64,000 nucleotides of DNA from Caballeronia udeis (lineage in GTDB: Bacteria > Pseudomonadota > Gammaproteobacteria > Burkholderiales > Burkholderiaceae): assembly GCF_001544555.2 (NCBI RefSeq), contig NZ_FCOK02000032.1, positions 32,675-96,674 of the forward strand, read 5' to 3'. Below the pieces are notes generated by a model that worked only from the letters and a program-made list of their open reading frames with translations, did not search any database and had not been told where the DNA came from. This document shows, piece by piece, positions 35,198-44,982 of this stretch. The translations under genes and the position numbers were made by a program. The stretch's first letter is position 1. Every line of letters starts with the position of its first letter.

Positions 35198-36265
35198 TCA
35201 AGCCCCCTCCTCCAGCACCAGCAGGTTCTCGTGCGAGAACCCAAGCGCCACGGGTTGCCCGCGTTCCGGCAAACGCCGATTCGGATCGTTGAAGACATCG
35301 AGTGAAATCACGGACTGGTCCACGCGCGTCCTGATCCGCACCACCGCGCCGAGGAAATTGACATCCTCAACCGTCGCTGCGAGCGTATTGCGGCCGTTCG
35401 CCGGCGCTTCCAGCACGATCGCTTCCGGCCGAACCGCGAGCATCCGCTGCTTGCCGGCATCGGCGGAACCAAGCGCGTGCGAGGTCCGCAATTCCTGACC
35501 GCCAACCACGATCTTCCCACTCGCCGGATCCACCACCTGTCCCGACAGCAGGTTCAACGTTCCGACAAACGACGCCACAAAACGCGTACGCGGAAAGTTA
35601 TAGATCTCCGACGGCGTGCCGATCTGCTCCACGCGCCCTTCGTTCATCACCACGATCCGATCGGAAATTGACAGTGCCTCTTCCTGATCGTGCGTCACGA
35701 AAATCGAGGTAATGCCGAGTTCGCGCTGCAAGTTGCGAATGTCCTCACGCAAGGAGACGCGAATCTTCGCATCGAGCGCGGACAGCGGTTCGTCGAGCAG
35801 CAGGACCTGCGGTTTATTGGCAAGCGCCCGCGCGAGCGCCACTCGCTGCTGCTGACCACCCGACATCTGCCACGGATACCGGTCGGCCAGGTGAGGCAGC
35901 TTGATCAGCTCGAGCATTTCCTTCACCCGCGCCTTGATCTCCGCCTGCGGACGCCCCAATACCTTCAGTCCGAAGCCGATGTTGTCCGCCACCGTCATGT
36001 TCGGAAACAGCGCGTACGACTGGAATACCATGCCGACCTTGCGCTGCCGCGTGCGCACGTGGGTGACGTCGCGCCCGCCGAGCTTGATCGTGCCGCGCGT
36101 GGGGGTTTCGAAGCCGGCGATCATTCGCAGTACCGTCGTCTTGCCGCAACCCGACGGCCCGAGGAAGGTGATGAATTCGCCGCGTTCGATCTGCATGTCG
36201 AACTGATGCAGCACGGTGTTCGTGCCGAACGTCTTGGAAAGGTTTTCGATCTCGAGAAGTGCCAT
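35198..36265 (-). CDS. ABC importer ATPase (PotA/FbpC type)
   Basis: 355-residue ATP-binding subunit. Walker A GPSGCGKTT, signature LSGGQQQRVALARAL, Walker B VLLLDEPLSALD, switch His in IFVTHDQEEAL, and a TOBE domain in the last 100 residues, as in polyamine, iron and phosphonate importers. ATG at 36265; the frame stays open upstream but that extension overlaps the permease gene. Last gene of an operon: binding protein, permease, permease, ATPase. Substrate not determined. Confidence 0.92.
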   Translation of the reverse strand: MALLEIENLSKTFGTNTVLHQFDMQIERGEFITFLGPSGCGKTTVLRMIAGFETPTRGTIKLGGRDVTHVRTRQRKVGMVFQSYALFPNMTVADNIGFGLKVLGRPQAEIKARVKEMLELIKLPHLADRYPWQMSGGQQQRVALARALANKPQVLLLDEPLSALDAKIRVSLREDIRNLQRELGITSIFVTHDQEEALSISDRIVVMNEGRVEQIGTPSEIYNFPRTRFVASFVGTLNLLSGQVVDPASGKIVVGGQELRTSHALGSADAGKQRMLAVRPEAIVLEAPANGRNTLAATVEDVNFLGAVVRIRTRVDQSVISLDVFNDPNRRLPERGQPVALGFSHENLLVLEEGA

Positions 36266-36279
36266 GACAAGCCTGCCCT

Positions 36280-37113
36280 TTAAATTTTTTGTCCGGCGAG
36301 AGAGCGCGCCGAGCCGAAGACCTGAATAAGCCCCATCGAGGCCCACGTAATAGCAAACGCGATGATCGCGAGCGCCGAAGGTTCATACGCCCGGTTCGCG
36401 CCGATCAACTGAAGGTACGGCCCGAACGCCGGACGGTTGAGCAGGCTCGCCAGCGTGAATTCACCGATCACCACCGCGAACGTCAGGAACGCGCCCGACA
36501 GGATCCCGGAACGCACGTTCGGAAAGATGATCTTGAAGAGGATGGTCGGCCAGTTCGCGCCCAGGCACTCGGCCGCTTCGGTGAGCGAACGGACATCGAC
36601 GGCGCGTAGGCCCGCATCGACCGAGCGGTACATGTAGGGCAGACACAACGTGACGTAACCGCAGATCAACAGGAAATCGGTCGCGCGCTCATTGCCGGTG
36701 AGCGGCAGGAACGAACTGCTGTTGTAGATATGCAGATAGCCGAACACGATCACGATGGCCGGGATCACGAGCGGCAGCAGCGTGATGAACTCGATCAGCG
36801 GACGCAGCTTCGGCAAGCGCAACTGCACCCAGTAGGCGGTCGGCACAACCAGTAGCACCCCGAGCACGATGGCGAACACGCCCATCATGATGGAGTAGCC
36901 AAACGACGCCTGGAAATGCGGATCGGTGAGGACCACGCGGTAGGCGTCGAAGCTGTATTCATCGCGACGCATCTTCAGGCTGAACTCCACGGTGGCCGCC
37001 AGCGGCAACAGGAAGTACAGCGCACCGATGAGCATGGCGATCCAAGCGCCCGCCCGAGTCTGGGCCCGGACCTTGTTGTCCGGAGTCGGAGTGACTGTGG
37101 TGACGGTGCTCAT
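36280..37113 (-). CDS. ABC importer permease, second subunit
   Basis: 277 residues, six membrane helices, with the permease EAA-like loop EAAECLGANWPTILFKIIFPNVRSGILSG that docks on the ATPase. Of the PotC/FbpB type. Its start overlaps the stop of the first permease gene as ATGA (37110-37113), so the two are translated in a coupled way. The ATPase gene follows after 14 bp. Confidence 0.92.
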   Translation of the reverse strand: MSTVTTVTPTPDNKVRAQTRAGAWIAMLIGALYFLLPLAATVEFSLKMRRDEYSFDAYRVVLTDPHFQASFGYSIMMGVFAIVLGVLLVVPTAYWVQLRLPKLRPLIEFITLLPLVIPAIVIVFGYLHIYNSSSFLPLTGNERATDFLLICGYVTLCLPYMYRSVDAGLRAVDVRSLTEAAECLGANWPTILFKIIFPNVRSGILSGAFLTFAVVIGEFTLASLLNRPAFGPYLQLIGANRAYEPSALAIIAFAITWASMGLIQVFGSARSLAGQKI

Positions 37114-38057
37114 CGACGGCCCCTTTCAGCGCGCGAGCGCAACCAGATATAACCGCCGTTGGACAAGCCGGTCACAAGGACCATGCCGAGCGCGAGCGCA
37201 TAACCAAGATTCTCGTTGTGCAGCACGTCGCCGCGAATCTGCGCGTACAACACAATGGGCACGATGTTGAGCGAACTGCCCGTGAGCGCATAAGCCGTTG
37301 CCACCGCGCCGAACGCGTTGGCGAACAGCAGCAGCGTGGCGCCGAGCACGCTCGGCCAGAGAACAGGCAGCGCGACGAACATCCAGTAGTGGTACGCACT
37401 TCCGCCCAGACAATCGCAAGCCTCGCGCCATTCGCGCTTCAGGCCGTCGAGCGCGGGCGTGATGATGAGCACCATCAGCGGGATCTGGAAATACAGGTAG
37501 GTCAGCGTCAGGCCGGTGAAGCTCAGGATGCTGAAGCCCGTGGAATACAGGTTGATGCCGACATACTTCTTCAGCAACACCGTGACGAGCCCGACGCGCC
37601 CAAGCGTGCAGATAAACGCGAACGCGAGCGGCACGCCCGCGAAGTTCGACGCCACGCCGGAGAATGTCATGAGGGTCGGGCGAATCCACACAGGCAGCTT
37701 GCCCTGCACCGCCGCCCAGGCCAGCAGGAGCCCGAGCACACCGCCGCCCAATGCCGATGCCGCGCTGACCTTGAAACTGATCCAGTACGCGTCGAGCACG
37801 CTGGGCTGAAGCAACTGGCGGAAATTCTCAAGCGTGAAATGGCCCTGTGGATCCTGGAACGCACCGACCATCAGCCACGCGGTGGGCAGCAGCAGGAACA
37901 AGACCGCAAACGCAAAAAACGGTAAGACGCCGAGATAATTCCACGCGGGCGACACGCGTCGCGCCGCTTTCATGCCGGGGCCGAGCGACGGGTTCGACTG
38001 CCCCTCGCGCTCCTCATGTCCGGACATGGGCGTGGCGATCTTCGATGAAGTGCTCAT
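37110..38057 (-). CDS. ABC importer permease, first subunit
   Basis: 315 residues. About 35 cytoplasmic residues precede six membrane helices; the coupling loop is REACDCLGGSAYHYWMFVALPVLWPSVLG. PotB-type permease. It follows the binding-protein gene after 148 bp that contain an inverted repeat, which probably lowers permease expression relative to the binding protein. Confidence 0.9.
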   Translation of the reverse strand: MSTSSKIATPMSGHEEREGQSNPSLGPGMKAARRVSPAWNYLGVLPFFAFAVLFLLLPTAWLMVGAFQDPQGHFTLENFRQLLQPSVLDAYWISFKVSAASALGGGVLGLLLAWAAVQGKLPVWIRPTLMTFSGVASNFAGVPLAFAFICTLGRVGLVTVLLKKYVGINLYSTGFSILSFTGLTLTYLYFQIPLMVLIITPALDGLKREWREACDCLGGSAYHYWMFVALPVLWPSVLGATLLLFANAFGAVATAYALTGSSLNIVPIVLYAQIRGDVLHNENLGYALALGMVLVTGLSNGGYIWLRSRAERGRR

Positions 38058-38114
38058 GATGTCGCTCTTGACTGACAGGCCGCGCTGGAGAAAAGCACAA
38101 AGCGCGAGCCGGGA

Positions 38115-38143
38115 GGTTAACCGGACCTGGAGTCCGGCTAACC
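38115..38143 (-). other. Intercistronic hairpin between binding protein and permease
   Basis: GGTTAACCGGAC (38115-38126) pairs with GTCCGGCTAACC (38132-38143), 11 of 12 bases, loop 5. No T-run follows on the minus strand. Hairpins in this position are known to protect binding-protein mRNA or cut down read-through; that role here is inference. Confidence 0.55.
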
Positions 38144-38154
38144 GTGCACTACGT

Positions 38155-38193
38155 TACTTCGTGTGACTACTGCATGTGATTACTTCATGTGAC
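38155..38193. repeat. Three tandem 13-bp units next to the binding-protein stop
   Basis: TACTTCGTGTGAC, TACTGCATGTGAT and TACTTCATGTGAC start at 38155, 38168 and 38181. The same word in the gene's own last codons (TACTTCACGT at 38207) falls in phase two periods later. On the minus strand each unit reads ..GAAGTAA or GCAGTAG, like the coding end with its stop. They look like slipped-strand copies of the gene's 3' end. Confidence 0.6.
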
Positions 38194-38205
38194 CAAGTCA
38201 GGCAG

Positions 38206-39345
38206 TTACTTCACGTTGGCGCCGACCACCTGGTCCCACTGGCCCGTGATGAGCGTCTTCGAAGCGTTTTGCTCGTCGAGCGTCGGGAACACCACGTTCT
38301 TGTAGGCCGACGGCGGCGGCAGCTTGGCGAGCAGCGCTGCCGGGATCTTCTTGTTCGCTTCGAGGTCCTTGAAGCGGATCGGATGGCAGTAGCCGGTCAG
38401 CCAGCCAATCTGGCCTTCGTCCGAATACAGGTATTCCATCCACAGCTTCGCCGCGTTCGGGTGCGGAGCGTAAGCGCTGATGCCCTGCACGTAGACGCCG
38501 GCAACCACGCCCGTCTTCGGCACGACCACCGACACCTTCGGATTGCCCTTCAGCGTATCGCGATCGGCCAGCGCGTTGTAGTCCCAGCGCACGACGATCG
38601 GCGTGGTGCCTTGCGCAAGAGATGCCGCCTTGCCAATCACCGGCACGAAGTTGCCGTTCTTGTTCAGCGTGCTGAAGAAGCTCAGGCCCGCGGCGCCCGC
38701 CTTCGATGCGTCGCCCTTGCTTTGCGACAAGCCCGCAGCGTAGACGGCCTGAATCGCCTGGTTAGCCGAGCGCGGGTCGCCCGCGAGCGCCACGGCATTC
38801 TTGTAGTCGGCCTTGAGCAGGTCGGCCCAGTCCGTCGGGACCTTGTCGATCATGTCGGTGTTCACTTCAAACGACAGCACGCCGTAGTAATCACCGTACC
38901 AATAGCCGTCCTTCTCCTTGGCCGAATCCGGAATGGTCGCCCAGGTCGACACCTTGTAAGGCTGCAGCAAGCCGGCGGCCTGCGCCGTCGGTCCAAACGA
39001 CAAACCGACGTCGATCACGTCCGGCGCCTGCGGTCCCGTGTTGCCCTTGTTCGCCTTGATGGCTTCGACTTCGTCGCCCGAACCTGCGTCCGGATTCAGC
39101 TCGTTCACCGTGATGCCGTACTTCGCCTTGAAGCCCTCGATCAGTGCACCATAACCGCACCAATCGTGCGGCAACGCGATCGTGGTCAACTGGCCTTCCT
39201 TCTTCGCAGCAGCGATGAGCGACGCCGGTGGCGCCGCCACGGCCTGCCCCGCGACCGCGGTCAGCGCGGCAATCGCCGCCATGATGGATGCCTTGCCGCT
39301 TGAACGGCGAAATGTCGAGGTCACTCGCAACCCGTCTTGATTCAT
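38206..39345 (-). CDS. ABC importer periplasmic binding protein
   Basis: 379 residues from MNQDGLRVTS (SD GAGG). A signal peptide ends after AVAA (about residue 38), and the body is a type 2 periplasmic binding protein of the spermidine/iron/2-aminoethylphosphonate type (AAKKEGQLTTIALPHDWCGYG, PDVIDVGLSFGPTAQAAGLL, YYGVLSFEVNTDMI). First gene of the operon and divergent from a DeoR regulator. Two cysteines (WCGYG, GYCHP) may form a disulfide. Ligand not readable; polyamine, ferric ion and phosphonate are all possible. Confidence 0.87.
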   Translation of the reverse strand: MNQDGLRVTSTFRRSSGKASIMAAIAALTAVAGQAVAAPPASLIAAAKKEGQLTTIALPHDWCGYGALIEGFKAKYGITVNELNPDAGSGDEVEAIKANKGNTGPQAPDVIDVGLSFGPTAQAAGLLQPYKVSTWATIPDSAKEKDGYWYGDYYGVLSFEVNTDMIDKVPTDWADLLKADYKNAVALAGDPRSANQAIQAVYAAGLSQSKGDASKAGAAGLSFFSTLNKNGNFVPVIGKAASLAQGTTPIVVRWDYNALADRDTLKGNPKVSVVVPKTGVVAGVYVQGISAYAPHPNAAKLWMEYLYSDEGQIGWLTGYCHPIRFKDLEANKKIPAALLAKLPPPSAYKNVVFPTLDEQNASKTLITGQWDQVVGANVK

Positions 39346-39824
39346 GGTGATTCCATCCTCTGCCTGCGTGCTTACGTTTTTGGAAAGTTGCGTGCTGCCT
39401 GCGTGCTGCATAGTCCGAAACTTGTTTTTCTAATGCGCACTCACATTTGGCGCGCACGCGACTCTGGCGGCCAAATGTTTAAGAACGATGACGACAGTGA
39501 AAAAGACAGCAATCCAGGACTTGTTTCAGGCACTCCGGACGGTCCAGGGGAACTATCCGCGAGTGTGACGGAGAGACTAAGTTCAAATACCCAAATTCGC
39601 AAGTATCCAAAAAAATGCAACATCGGCAGCGCCAGTTCTTGTTAATCTTTCAGCCGGAATCCCTGATAACACCTGACGCCGGACAGCCAATTAATATTGG
39701 CGACACACGGGCGACACATAGTCCGTTCACAAGACTTGAGGCGCTGCCGGACCGGATTGGCGGCCACGCAGCGTCTACTCGTTTTCACTAGTCACCGTTC
39801 AACTTCAACGCTCAGGAATACGGC
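39346..39824. promoter_or_regulatory. Divergent control region of the ABC operon and DeoR gene
   Basis: 479 bp without a supported gene; AT-rich around 39570-39700, where promoters are expected. The DeoR-type protein encoded at 39825 likely binds here. I could not pick out a convincing operator repeat by eye. The frames open in it look random. Confidence 0.4.
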
Positions 39825-40595
39825 ATGTGGCAGGAAGATCGTCATCAGAGAATTCGCGCGCTGCTCGCCACACTTGAACGCGTGTCGACCGAACGCATCA
39901 TGGCCGAACTCGGCGTGTCGCGCGAGACGGTCCGCCGCGATCTGGTGGATCTTGAAGCACTGGGTGAATTGCGGCGCGTGCATGGCGGCGTGACGCGCCC
40001 AGCTGGCGAAGCGCCGATCGCCGAGCGCAGCCACACGCGCGTCAAGTCGAAGAACGCCATTGCACGGGCGGCCACCGCGCTGGTCAGCAGTGGCCAGACC
40101 TTGTTTATCGACGCCGGCACGACCACCGCCATCCTGGCCGAAGAACTCGCCAAGCTGGCCAACCTGACCATCATCACCAACTCAATAGACGTTGCCCAGA
40201 AGATGCGGGCAACCGGCGAAAAGACGGATGCCAGCAACGAGATCATCCTGCTTGGCGGCTCGATCAGCGACCGGGCATTTGCCACGGTAGGCGGCACGAC
40301 CGTCGCCGAAATCCTCAGGTACCGCGCCGACGTGGCGCTGCTCTCGCCGGTCGCCATCGATCACCGGCATGGCGCGACCAACTTCGATCACGCCGAGACC
40401 GAAGTGGCTCGCGCCATGGTCGCGCACGCCGACCGGGTAGTGATCCTGGCCGACTACAGCAAGATCGGGCAGTGCAGCAGGATTGCGTTCTGTCCGATCA
40501 ATCGCGTGGATACGCTGATCACCAACAAGAAAGGCGCCGACGGTCCCGCGCTGCTGTCATTGCGCAAGAAGCTGCCGCAAGTCATTCTCGCCTAG
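39825..40595 (+). CDS. DeoR/GlpR-family transcriptional regulator
   Basis: 256 residues. N-terminal DeoR helix-turn-helix (RIRALLATLERVSTERIMAELGVSRETVRRDLVDLEALGELRRVHGG) and a sugar-phosphate-isomerase-like sensor domain (LFIDAGTTTAILAEEL, IITNSIDVAQKM, LLGGSISDRAFATVGG). Members usually repress and sense phosphorylated metabolites. Divergent from the ABC importer operon, its likely target. Stop is 4 bp from the converging cotransporter stop. Confidence 0.92.
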   Translation: MWQEDRHQRIRALLATLERVSTERIMAELGVSRETVRRDLVDLEALGELRRVHGGVTRPAGEAPIAERSHTRVKSKNAIARAATALVSSGQTLFIDAGTTTAILAEELAKLANLTIITNSIDVAQKMRATGEKTDASNEIILLGGSISDRAFATVGGTTVAEILRYRADVALLSPVAIDHRHGATNFDHAETEVARAMVAHADRVVILADYSKIGQCSRIAFCPINRVDTLITNKKGADGPALLSLRKKLPQVILA

Positions 40596-40599
40596 CGTT

Positions 40600-42273
40600 T
40601 CAAACGCTGTCGTTACCGTAGGTGGCGTCGAGCACGCGGCGCCGCAGCCGGGTGTCGCGCAACGCGCCGGCTGCGTCGAGCACCGGGTACGCGGTTGAGC
40701 AGAACAACGAGTTGAGGCGCTTGAGGTCGCTGATGATGTCGAGATGCAGCGCACTGGTCTCGATGCTGCGCGCGCTCTGCCCAGCCAGCCGGTCCAGGTG
40801 CGCATACGAATAACTGCGCTCGAGATCGCGGAACCGTTCCTTCTCGGCGAGCAGGCGCTCGGCGCTACGCAAGTCGCTATTGAGAAACACGCTCAAACCC
40901 AGTTGCAAGGTCAGGATCACGCGGGAATGAAGGTCCTCCAGCTCGGCCAGGCCCTCAGGCGAAAAGGCCAGCCGGTGCGTAATCTTCTTCTCCAGAATGT
41001 TGGTCGCCACCCGTTCGAGGATGTCGCCCGCATGCTCCAGATTGATGGTCAACGTAATGATGTCGGTCCAGCGGCGGCTATCCGCCTCGTCGAGCTGCTC
41101 GCGTGAGATGCGGGCAAGATAGGTCTTTACCGCCGCGTAGAGCTGATCGACGTCGTCGTCCATGCGGATTGTCGAGCGCGCCTTGGCCGGGTCGTTGGCC
41201 CGCATCAGGTCGAGCAGGTTGTCGAGCATGGTGCGAATGATGTCGCCGATCCTCAGCGTTTCGCGCGCGGCATTCGCCAGAGCAAGCGTAGGCGTGGAGA
41301 GCGCGACGGGATCAAGATACAACGGCCGCAGTTCCGGGTTGACTTCAGGCCGGTCCGGCAGCAGGCGATTACACAGGCGCGACACCGGATCGATCAACGG
41401 CATGCACGCCACGCAGCGCACCATGTTGTAGATGAGGTGGAACGTGATCACCGCCTCGCGCGGATACGGGATCAACGCGCCAATGCCTTTGGCGATCCAC
41501 GGGGCGAACGGCAGCACGATCAATGCGCCGGCCAGCTTGAACAGCACGTTGCCGAGGGCGAGGCGCCGGCCGGCGGGGTTTTGTCCCAGCGTGCCGATCA
41601 CCGCAAGCAGCCCGCTGCCCAGGTTCGCACCAATCACGAGGCACACCGCCACCTTCAGCGAAATCACGCCCGACGACGCCAGCGTTGCGGTCAGCAGCAC
41701 CGCTGCAAGACTGGAGTAGGAGATCATGGCGAAGGCCGCGCCTACCAGCGTATCGAGCATGGAGTCGCCCGTCAGCGCCCCGAACATGACCTTCACGCCC
41801 TCGCCCTGCATCACGGGCTGCGCGGCCTCCACAATCAGGTGCAGGGCCAGCAGGATCAGCCCCAGCCCGATGATCGTACGTCCCACCTGACCGGTACGGG
41901 TCTGTTTGAACGACAGGAACGCGATCACGCCGCCGAGCAGCAGGATGGGTGACAGCCACGAGAGATCGAGCGTGAGCACACGCGACATCAGCGCGGTGCC
42001 GACGTCCGCACCCAGCATGATGGCGAGCCCGGGTGCGAGCGGCAGCAGGCCTTGCGCTGCGAACGACGAAGCCAGCACGGCGGTCGCGTTGCTGCTCTGG
42101 ACCAGGCTTGTCACGCACAAGCCTGCGCCAAATGCCCGGAAGCGGCTGTTCGCACTGCGTCCCAGCACGCGCCGCAACTCGGCGCCGAAGACCCGCAGGA
42201 TGCCGGTCCGGACAATATGCGTGCCCCATACCAGCAGGGCCACGCCTGACAAAATATTCAAGAGAATCAACAT
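40600..42273 (-). CDS. Na/phosphate cotransporter with PhoU-like C-terminal domain
   Basis: 557 residues from MLILLNILSGVALLVWG. Two Na/Pi cotransporter (NptA) repeats each with the glutamine/serine-rich motif: SLVQSSNATAVLASSFA and AMISYSSLAAVLLTATLASSG. The last 220 residues are helical and PhoU-like (LVDLMRANDPAKARSTIRMDDDVDQLYAAVKTYL). YjbB-type; imports or exports phosphate with sodium. The upstream in-frame ATG at 42345 gives an unlikely extension. Confidence 0.9.
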   Translation of the reverse strand: MLILLNILSGVALLVWGTHIVRTGILRVFGAELRRVLGRSANSRFRAFGAGLCVTSLVQSSNATAVLASSFAAQGLLPLAPGLAIMLGADVGTALMSRVLTLDLSWLSPILLLGGVIAFLSFKQTRTGQVGRTIIGLGLILLALHLIVEAAQPVMQGEGVKVMFGALTGDSMLDTLVGAAFAMISYSSLAAVLLTATLASSGVISLKVAVCLVIGANLGSGLLAVIGTLGQNPAGRRLALGNVLFKLAGALIVLPFAPWIAKGIGALIPYPREAVITFHLIYNMVRCVACMPLIDPVSRLCNRLLPDRPEVNPELRPLYLDPVALSTPTLALANAARETLRIGDIIRTMLDNLLDLMRANDPAKARSTIRMDDDVDQLYAAVKTYLARISREQLDEADSRRWTDIITLTINLEHAGDILERVATNILEKKITHRLAFSPEGLAELEDLHSRVILTLQLGLSVFLNSDLRSAERLLAEKERFRDLERSYSYAHLDRLAGQSARSIETSALHLDIISDLKRLNSLFCSTAYPVLDAAGALRDTRLRRRVLDATYGNDSV

Positions 42274-42466
42274 GAGGCTACGTCCGTTGTTCGTTCCGAC
42301 TGTACTGCCATCCGTGCCATGATGCCACGCAAACAGGTTGTACAATTTTGCTTTGTTGTAGTTTTGGGTATTTAAAGTTACGATCGAATCGTCTTGGGAA
42401 ACCTGTGCCGGACGGTGGTCCGGCGCGCTTTTTACCCGCTTTTAACCTGCCATCAAGGGCTATGGG

Positions 42467-43150
42467 ATGAGTCGTACTCTGGCGTTGTTCGATCTGGATC
42501 ACACATTGCTGCCGCTGGACAGCGATCAGTCGTGGGCGCGCTTCTACGCCACGCTGGGTTTCGAGGGCAGTGCGGACCATGCGGAAGAAATTGACGCCTG
42601 CTATCAGCAATACGTCGCCGGCACGCTCGACATGGACGCGTATCTGGGCCTGACGCTCGCGCCACTGGCGCATCATCCGCGCGCGCAACTTGACGCGTGG
42701 CATGAGACCTTCATGAAGACGGTGATCGAACCGGCCATCCGCCCCGAAGCGCTTGCGCTGCTGCGCCGTCATCGCGACGCGGGGCACTTGTGCTGCATCG
42801 TTACCGCTACCAATGCGTTCGTCACCGCGCCCATTGCGAAGGCGCTTGGCGTTGAGCACTTGCTGGCCATCGACCTGGGCACTGAAGGCGATGATCCGCT
42901 CGGGCGTTACACCGGGCGCCCGGTGGGCGTGGTGACGTTCCGCGAAGGCAAGATTGTCCGCACCGAGCAATGGCTGGCTTCCCAGGGATTGAAGCTGGCG
43001 GATTTCGAAACAAGCTATTTCTATAGCGATTCCGTCAACGACGTGCCGTTGATGGAGCGTGTCACCCATCCGGTTGCAACGAATCCCGACGCGAAATTGC
43101 GGGTGATTGCAGCCGAGCGCAACTGGCCGGTCATCGAATTGTTCGCGTAA
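42467..43150 (+). CDS. HAD-IB family phosphatase
   Basis: 227-residue HAD hydrolase related to SerB. Motif I FDLDHTLLPLDSD (Asp9 nucleophile, Asp11), motif II IVTATN, and motif IV YFYSDSVNDVPLMERV. The helical cap between motifs I and II is of the C1 type. Related proteins act as phosphoserine or histidinol-phosphate phosphatases; substrate not readable here. SD AAGGG. It lies ahead of the nucleoside salvage operon but 154 bp apart. Confidence 0.9.
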   Translation: MSRTLALFDLDHTLLPLDSDQSWARFYATLGFEGSADHAEEIDACYQQYVAGTLDMDAYLGLTLAPLAHHPRAQLDAWHETFMKTVIEPAIRPEALALLRRHRDAGHLCCIVTATNAFVTAPIAKALGVEHLLAIDLGTEGDDPLGRYTGRPVGVVTFREGKIVRTEQWLASQGLKLADFETSYFYSDSVNDVPLMERVTHPVATNPDAKLRVIAAERNWPVIELFA

Positions 43151-43304
43151 GGTTCTGGTTCGCCTCCGGGACTTCAAGGGAGGGGTCCAGCGGCCCGCAG
43201 ACATCACGGGAACGCGGCGTGAACCCAATCTCCCGCCCTATTCTCCAAACCCCGCACATGGCGTAGCATCCGCCCATTCCTCTGACAAACACATATAACG
43301 AGAC

Positions 43305-44582
43305 ATGGCCCTGATCGCACGCAATCTGCTTGGCATCGCCGTCCTGCTGCTTATCGCTTTCATCTTCTCCGCCAATCGCCGCGCCATTCGCCTGCGCACC
43401 ATCGGGCCTGCCCTGCTGGCGCAGGTCGGCATCGGCGCCTTCATCCTGTTCGTGCCCTTCGGCAAAAGCGTGCTCTCCGCCGCGGCGGCAGGCGTCAATC
43501 ACATACTCGGCTATGGCAACGCAGGCATCGAGTTCCTGTTCGGCGGTCTTGTCCAGCCAAAGATGTTCGAACTGTTCGGCAACGGCGGATTCGTCTTCGC
43601 CGTTCGCGTGCTGCCCGCCATCATCTTCGTGACCGCCCTGATCTCGGTGCTCTATTACCTCGGCATCATGCGCTGGATCGTGATCGTGCTCGGCACGGTC
43701 TTTCAGAAGCTGCTCGGGGTGTCGAAGATCGAATCGTTCTCGGCCGTGACCACCATCTTCCTCGGCCAAAGCGAAATGCCGGCGGTCGTGAAGCCGTTCG
43801 CACGCGACATGACAAGCGCGGAGCTGTTCGCCGTGATGTCGAGCGGCATGGCGGCAGTCGCGGGTTCCGTGCTCGCGGGTTATGCGGGCCTCGGCGTGAA
43901 GGTGGAATACCTGCTCGCTGCGTCATTCATGGCCGTGCCGGGTGGATTGCTGTTCGCCAAGATCATCCATCCCACGAGCGAAGCCAGCCGTGTGACCCTC
44001 GAAAACCTGAACTTCGACGAGAAACGTTCTGCGAACGTGATCGAAGCGGCCAGTTCCGGCGCAACCGTCGGCCTGAAGATCGCGGTCATGGTCGGCGCCA
44101 TGATGATTGCGTTCGTCAGCCTGATCGCGTTGCTGAACGGAGTGGTGGGCGGCATCGGGGGCTGGTTCGGCGACCCAAATCTATCCATGCAATCCATGCT
44201 TGGCACCGTGTTCGCACCGCTTGCGTATCTGATCGGCGTGCCTTGGGATCAGGCCGCCCTCGCCGGCAACTTCCTCGGTCAGAAACTCATTCTCAACGAG
44301 TTCGTGGCGTACGCGTCACTGTCTCCGTATTTGAAGGACTCCGCCAGCGTCGCCGCGGCTGGATTGCAGGCGCTCGATCCGCGTACCATAGCGATCTTGT
44401 CTTTCGCGCTGTGCGGCTTCGCAAATTTTTCGTCCATCGCCGTGCTGACCGGCGGCTTCAGCGCGGTTGCGCCGGAGCGGCGCGCGGAAGTCGCACGCTA
44501 CGGCCTGCGGGTCGTGCTCGCGGCCACACTCTCGAACCTGATGAGCGCGACAATCGCGGGCATGTTCCTGACGCTGAACTAA
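43305..44582 (+). CDS. nupC: Concentrative nucleoside transporter (CNT family)
   Basis: 425-residue inner-membrane nucleoside importer driven by H+ or Na+. Eight or more helices. Family motifs: VLYYLGIMRWIVIVLGTVFQKLLGVSKIESFSAV region, GQSEMPAVVKPF (the Q/N...E substrate site), GSVLAGYAGLG, and KLILNEFVAYASLS in the C-terminal half. It heads an operon with cytidine deaminase (10 bp gap) and nucleoside hydrolase. The symbol is at family level. Confidence 0.92.
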   Translation: MALIARNLLGIAVLLLIAFIFSANRRAIRLRTIGPALLAQVGIGAFILFVPFGKSVLSAAAAGVNHILGYGNAGIEFLFGGLVQPKMFELFGNGGFVFAVRVLPAIIFVTALISVLYYLGIMRWIVIVLGTVFQKLLGVSKIESFSAVTTIFLGQSEMPAVVKPFARDMTSAELFAVMSSGMAAVAGSVLAGYAGLGVKVEYLLAASFMAVPGGLLFAKIIHPTSEASRVTLENLNFDEKRSANVIEAASSGATVGLKIAVMVGAMMIAFVSLIALLNGVVGGIGGWFGDPNLSMQSMLGTVFAPLAYLIGVPWDQAALAGNFLGQKLILNEFVAYASLSPYLKDSASVAAAGLQALDPRTIAILSFALCGFANFSSIAVLTGGFSAVAPERRAEVARYGLRVVLAATLSNLMSATIAGMFLTLN

Positions 44583-44592
44583 GGAGTCACGC

Positions 44593-44982
44593 ATGACGAT
44601 GGACCAGTTGCTCGAACGCGCGAAGAACGCGCGCGATCGCGCCTACGCACCCTATTCCAGGTTCAAGGTCGGCGCCGCTTTGCTCACCAAGGACGGTCGC
44701 GTGTTCGATGGCTGCAATGTCGAGAATGCATCGTACGGGTTGTGCAATTGTGCGGAACGTACGGCGTTTTTCAGCGCTGTCGCCGCGGGTTACACACGTG
44801 ACCAGTTCACGGCGCTCGCAGTCATTGGCGACACCGACGGACCGATTGCACCTTGCGGCGCATGCCGGCAGGTGATCATTGAACTGGGCGGCCCCGACCT
44901 GACCATTCGCCTCGGCAACCTCAATGGCGCGATCCGCGACACGACTGCCCGCGAACAACTTCCCGATGCGTTCTACCTATGA
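44593..44982 (+). CDS. cdd: Cytidine deaminase
   Basis: 129-residue homotetramer-type cytidine deaminase, turning cytidine and deoxycytidine into uridine forms. Zinc and catalytic residues are clear: CNCAER (Cys53, Glu55) and PCGACRQ (Cys88, Cys91); YSRFKVGAALLTKDG and GCNVENASYGL bind the nucleoside. Strong AAGGAG SD. The start of the nucleoside hydrolase overlaps its stop as ATGA (44979-44982). Confidence 0.95.
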   Translation: MTMDQLLERAKNARDRAYAPYSRFKVGAALLTKDGRVFDGCNVENASYGLCNCAERTAFFSAVAAGYTRDQFTALAVIGDTDGPIAPCGACRQVIIELGGPDLTIRLGNLNGAIRDTTAREQLPDAFYL

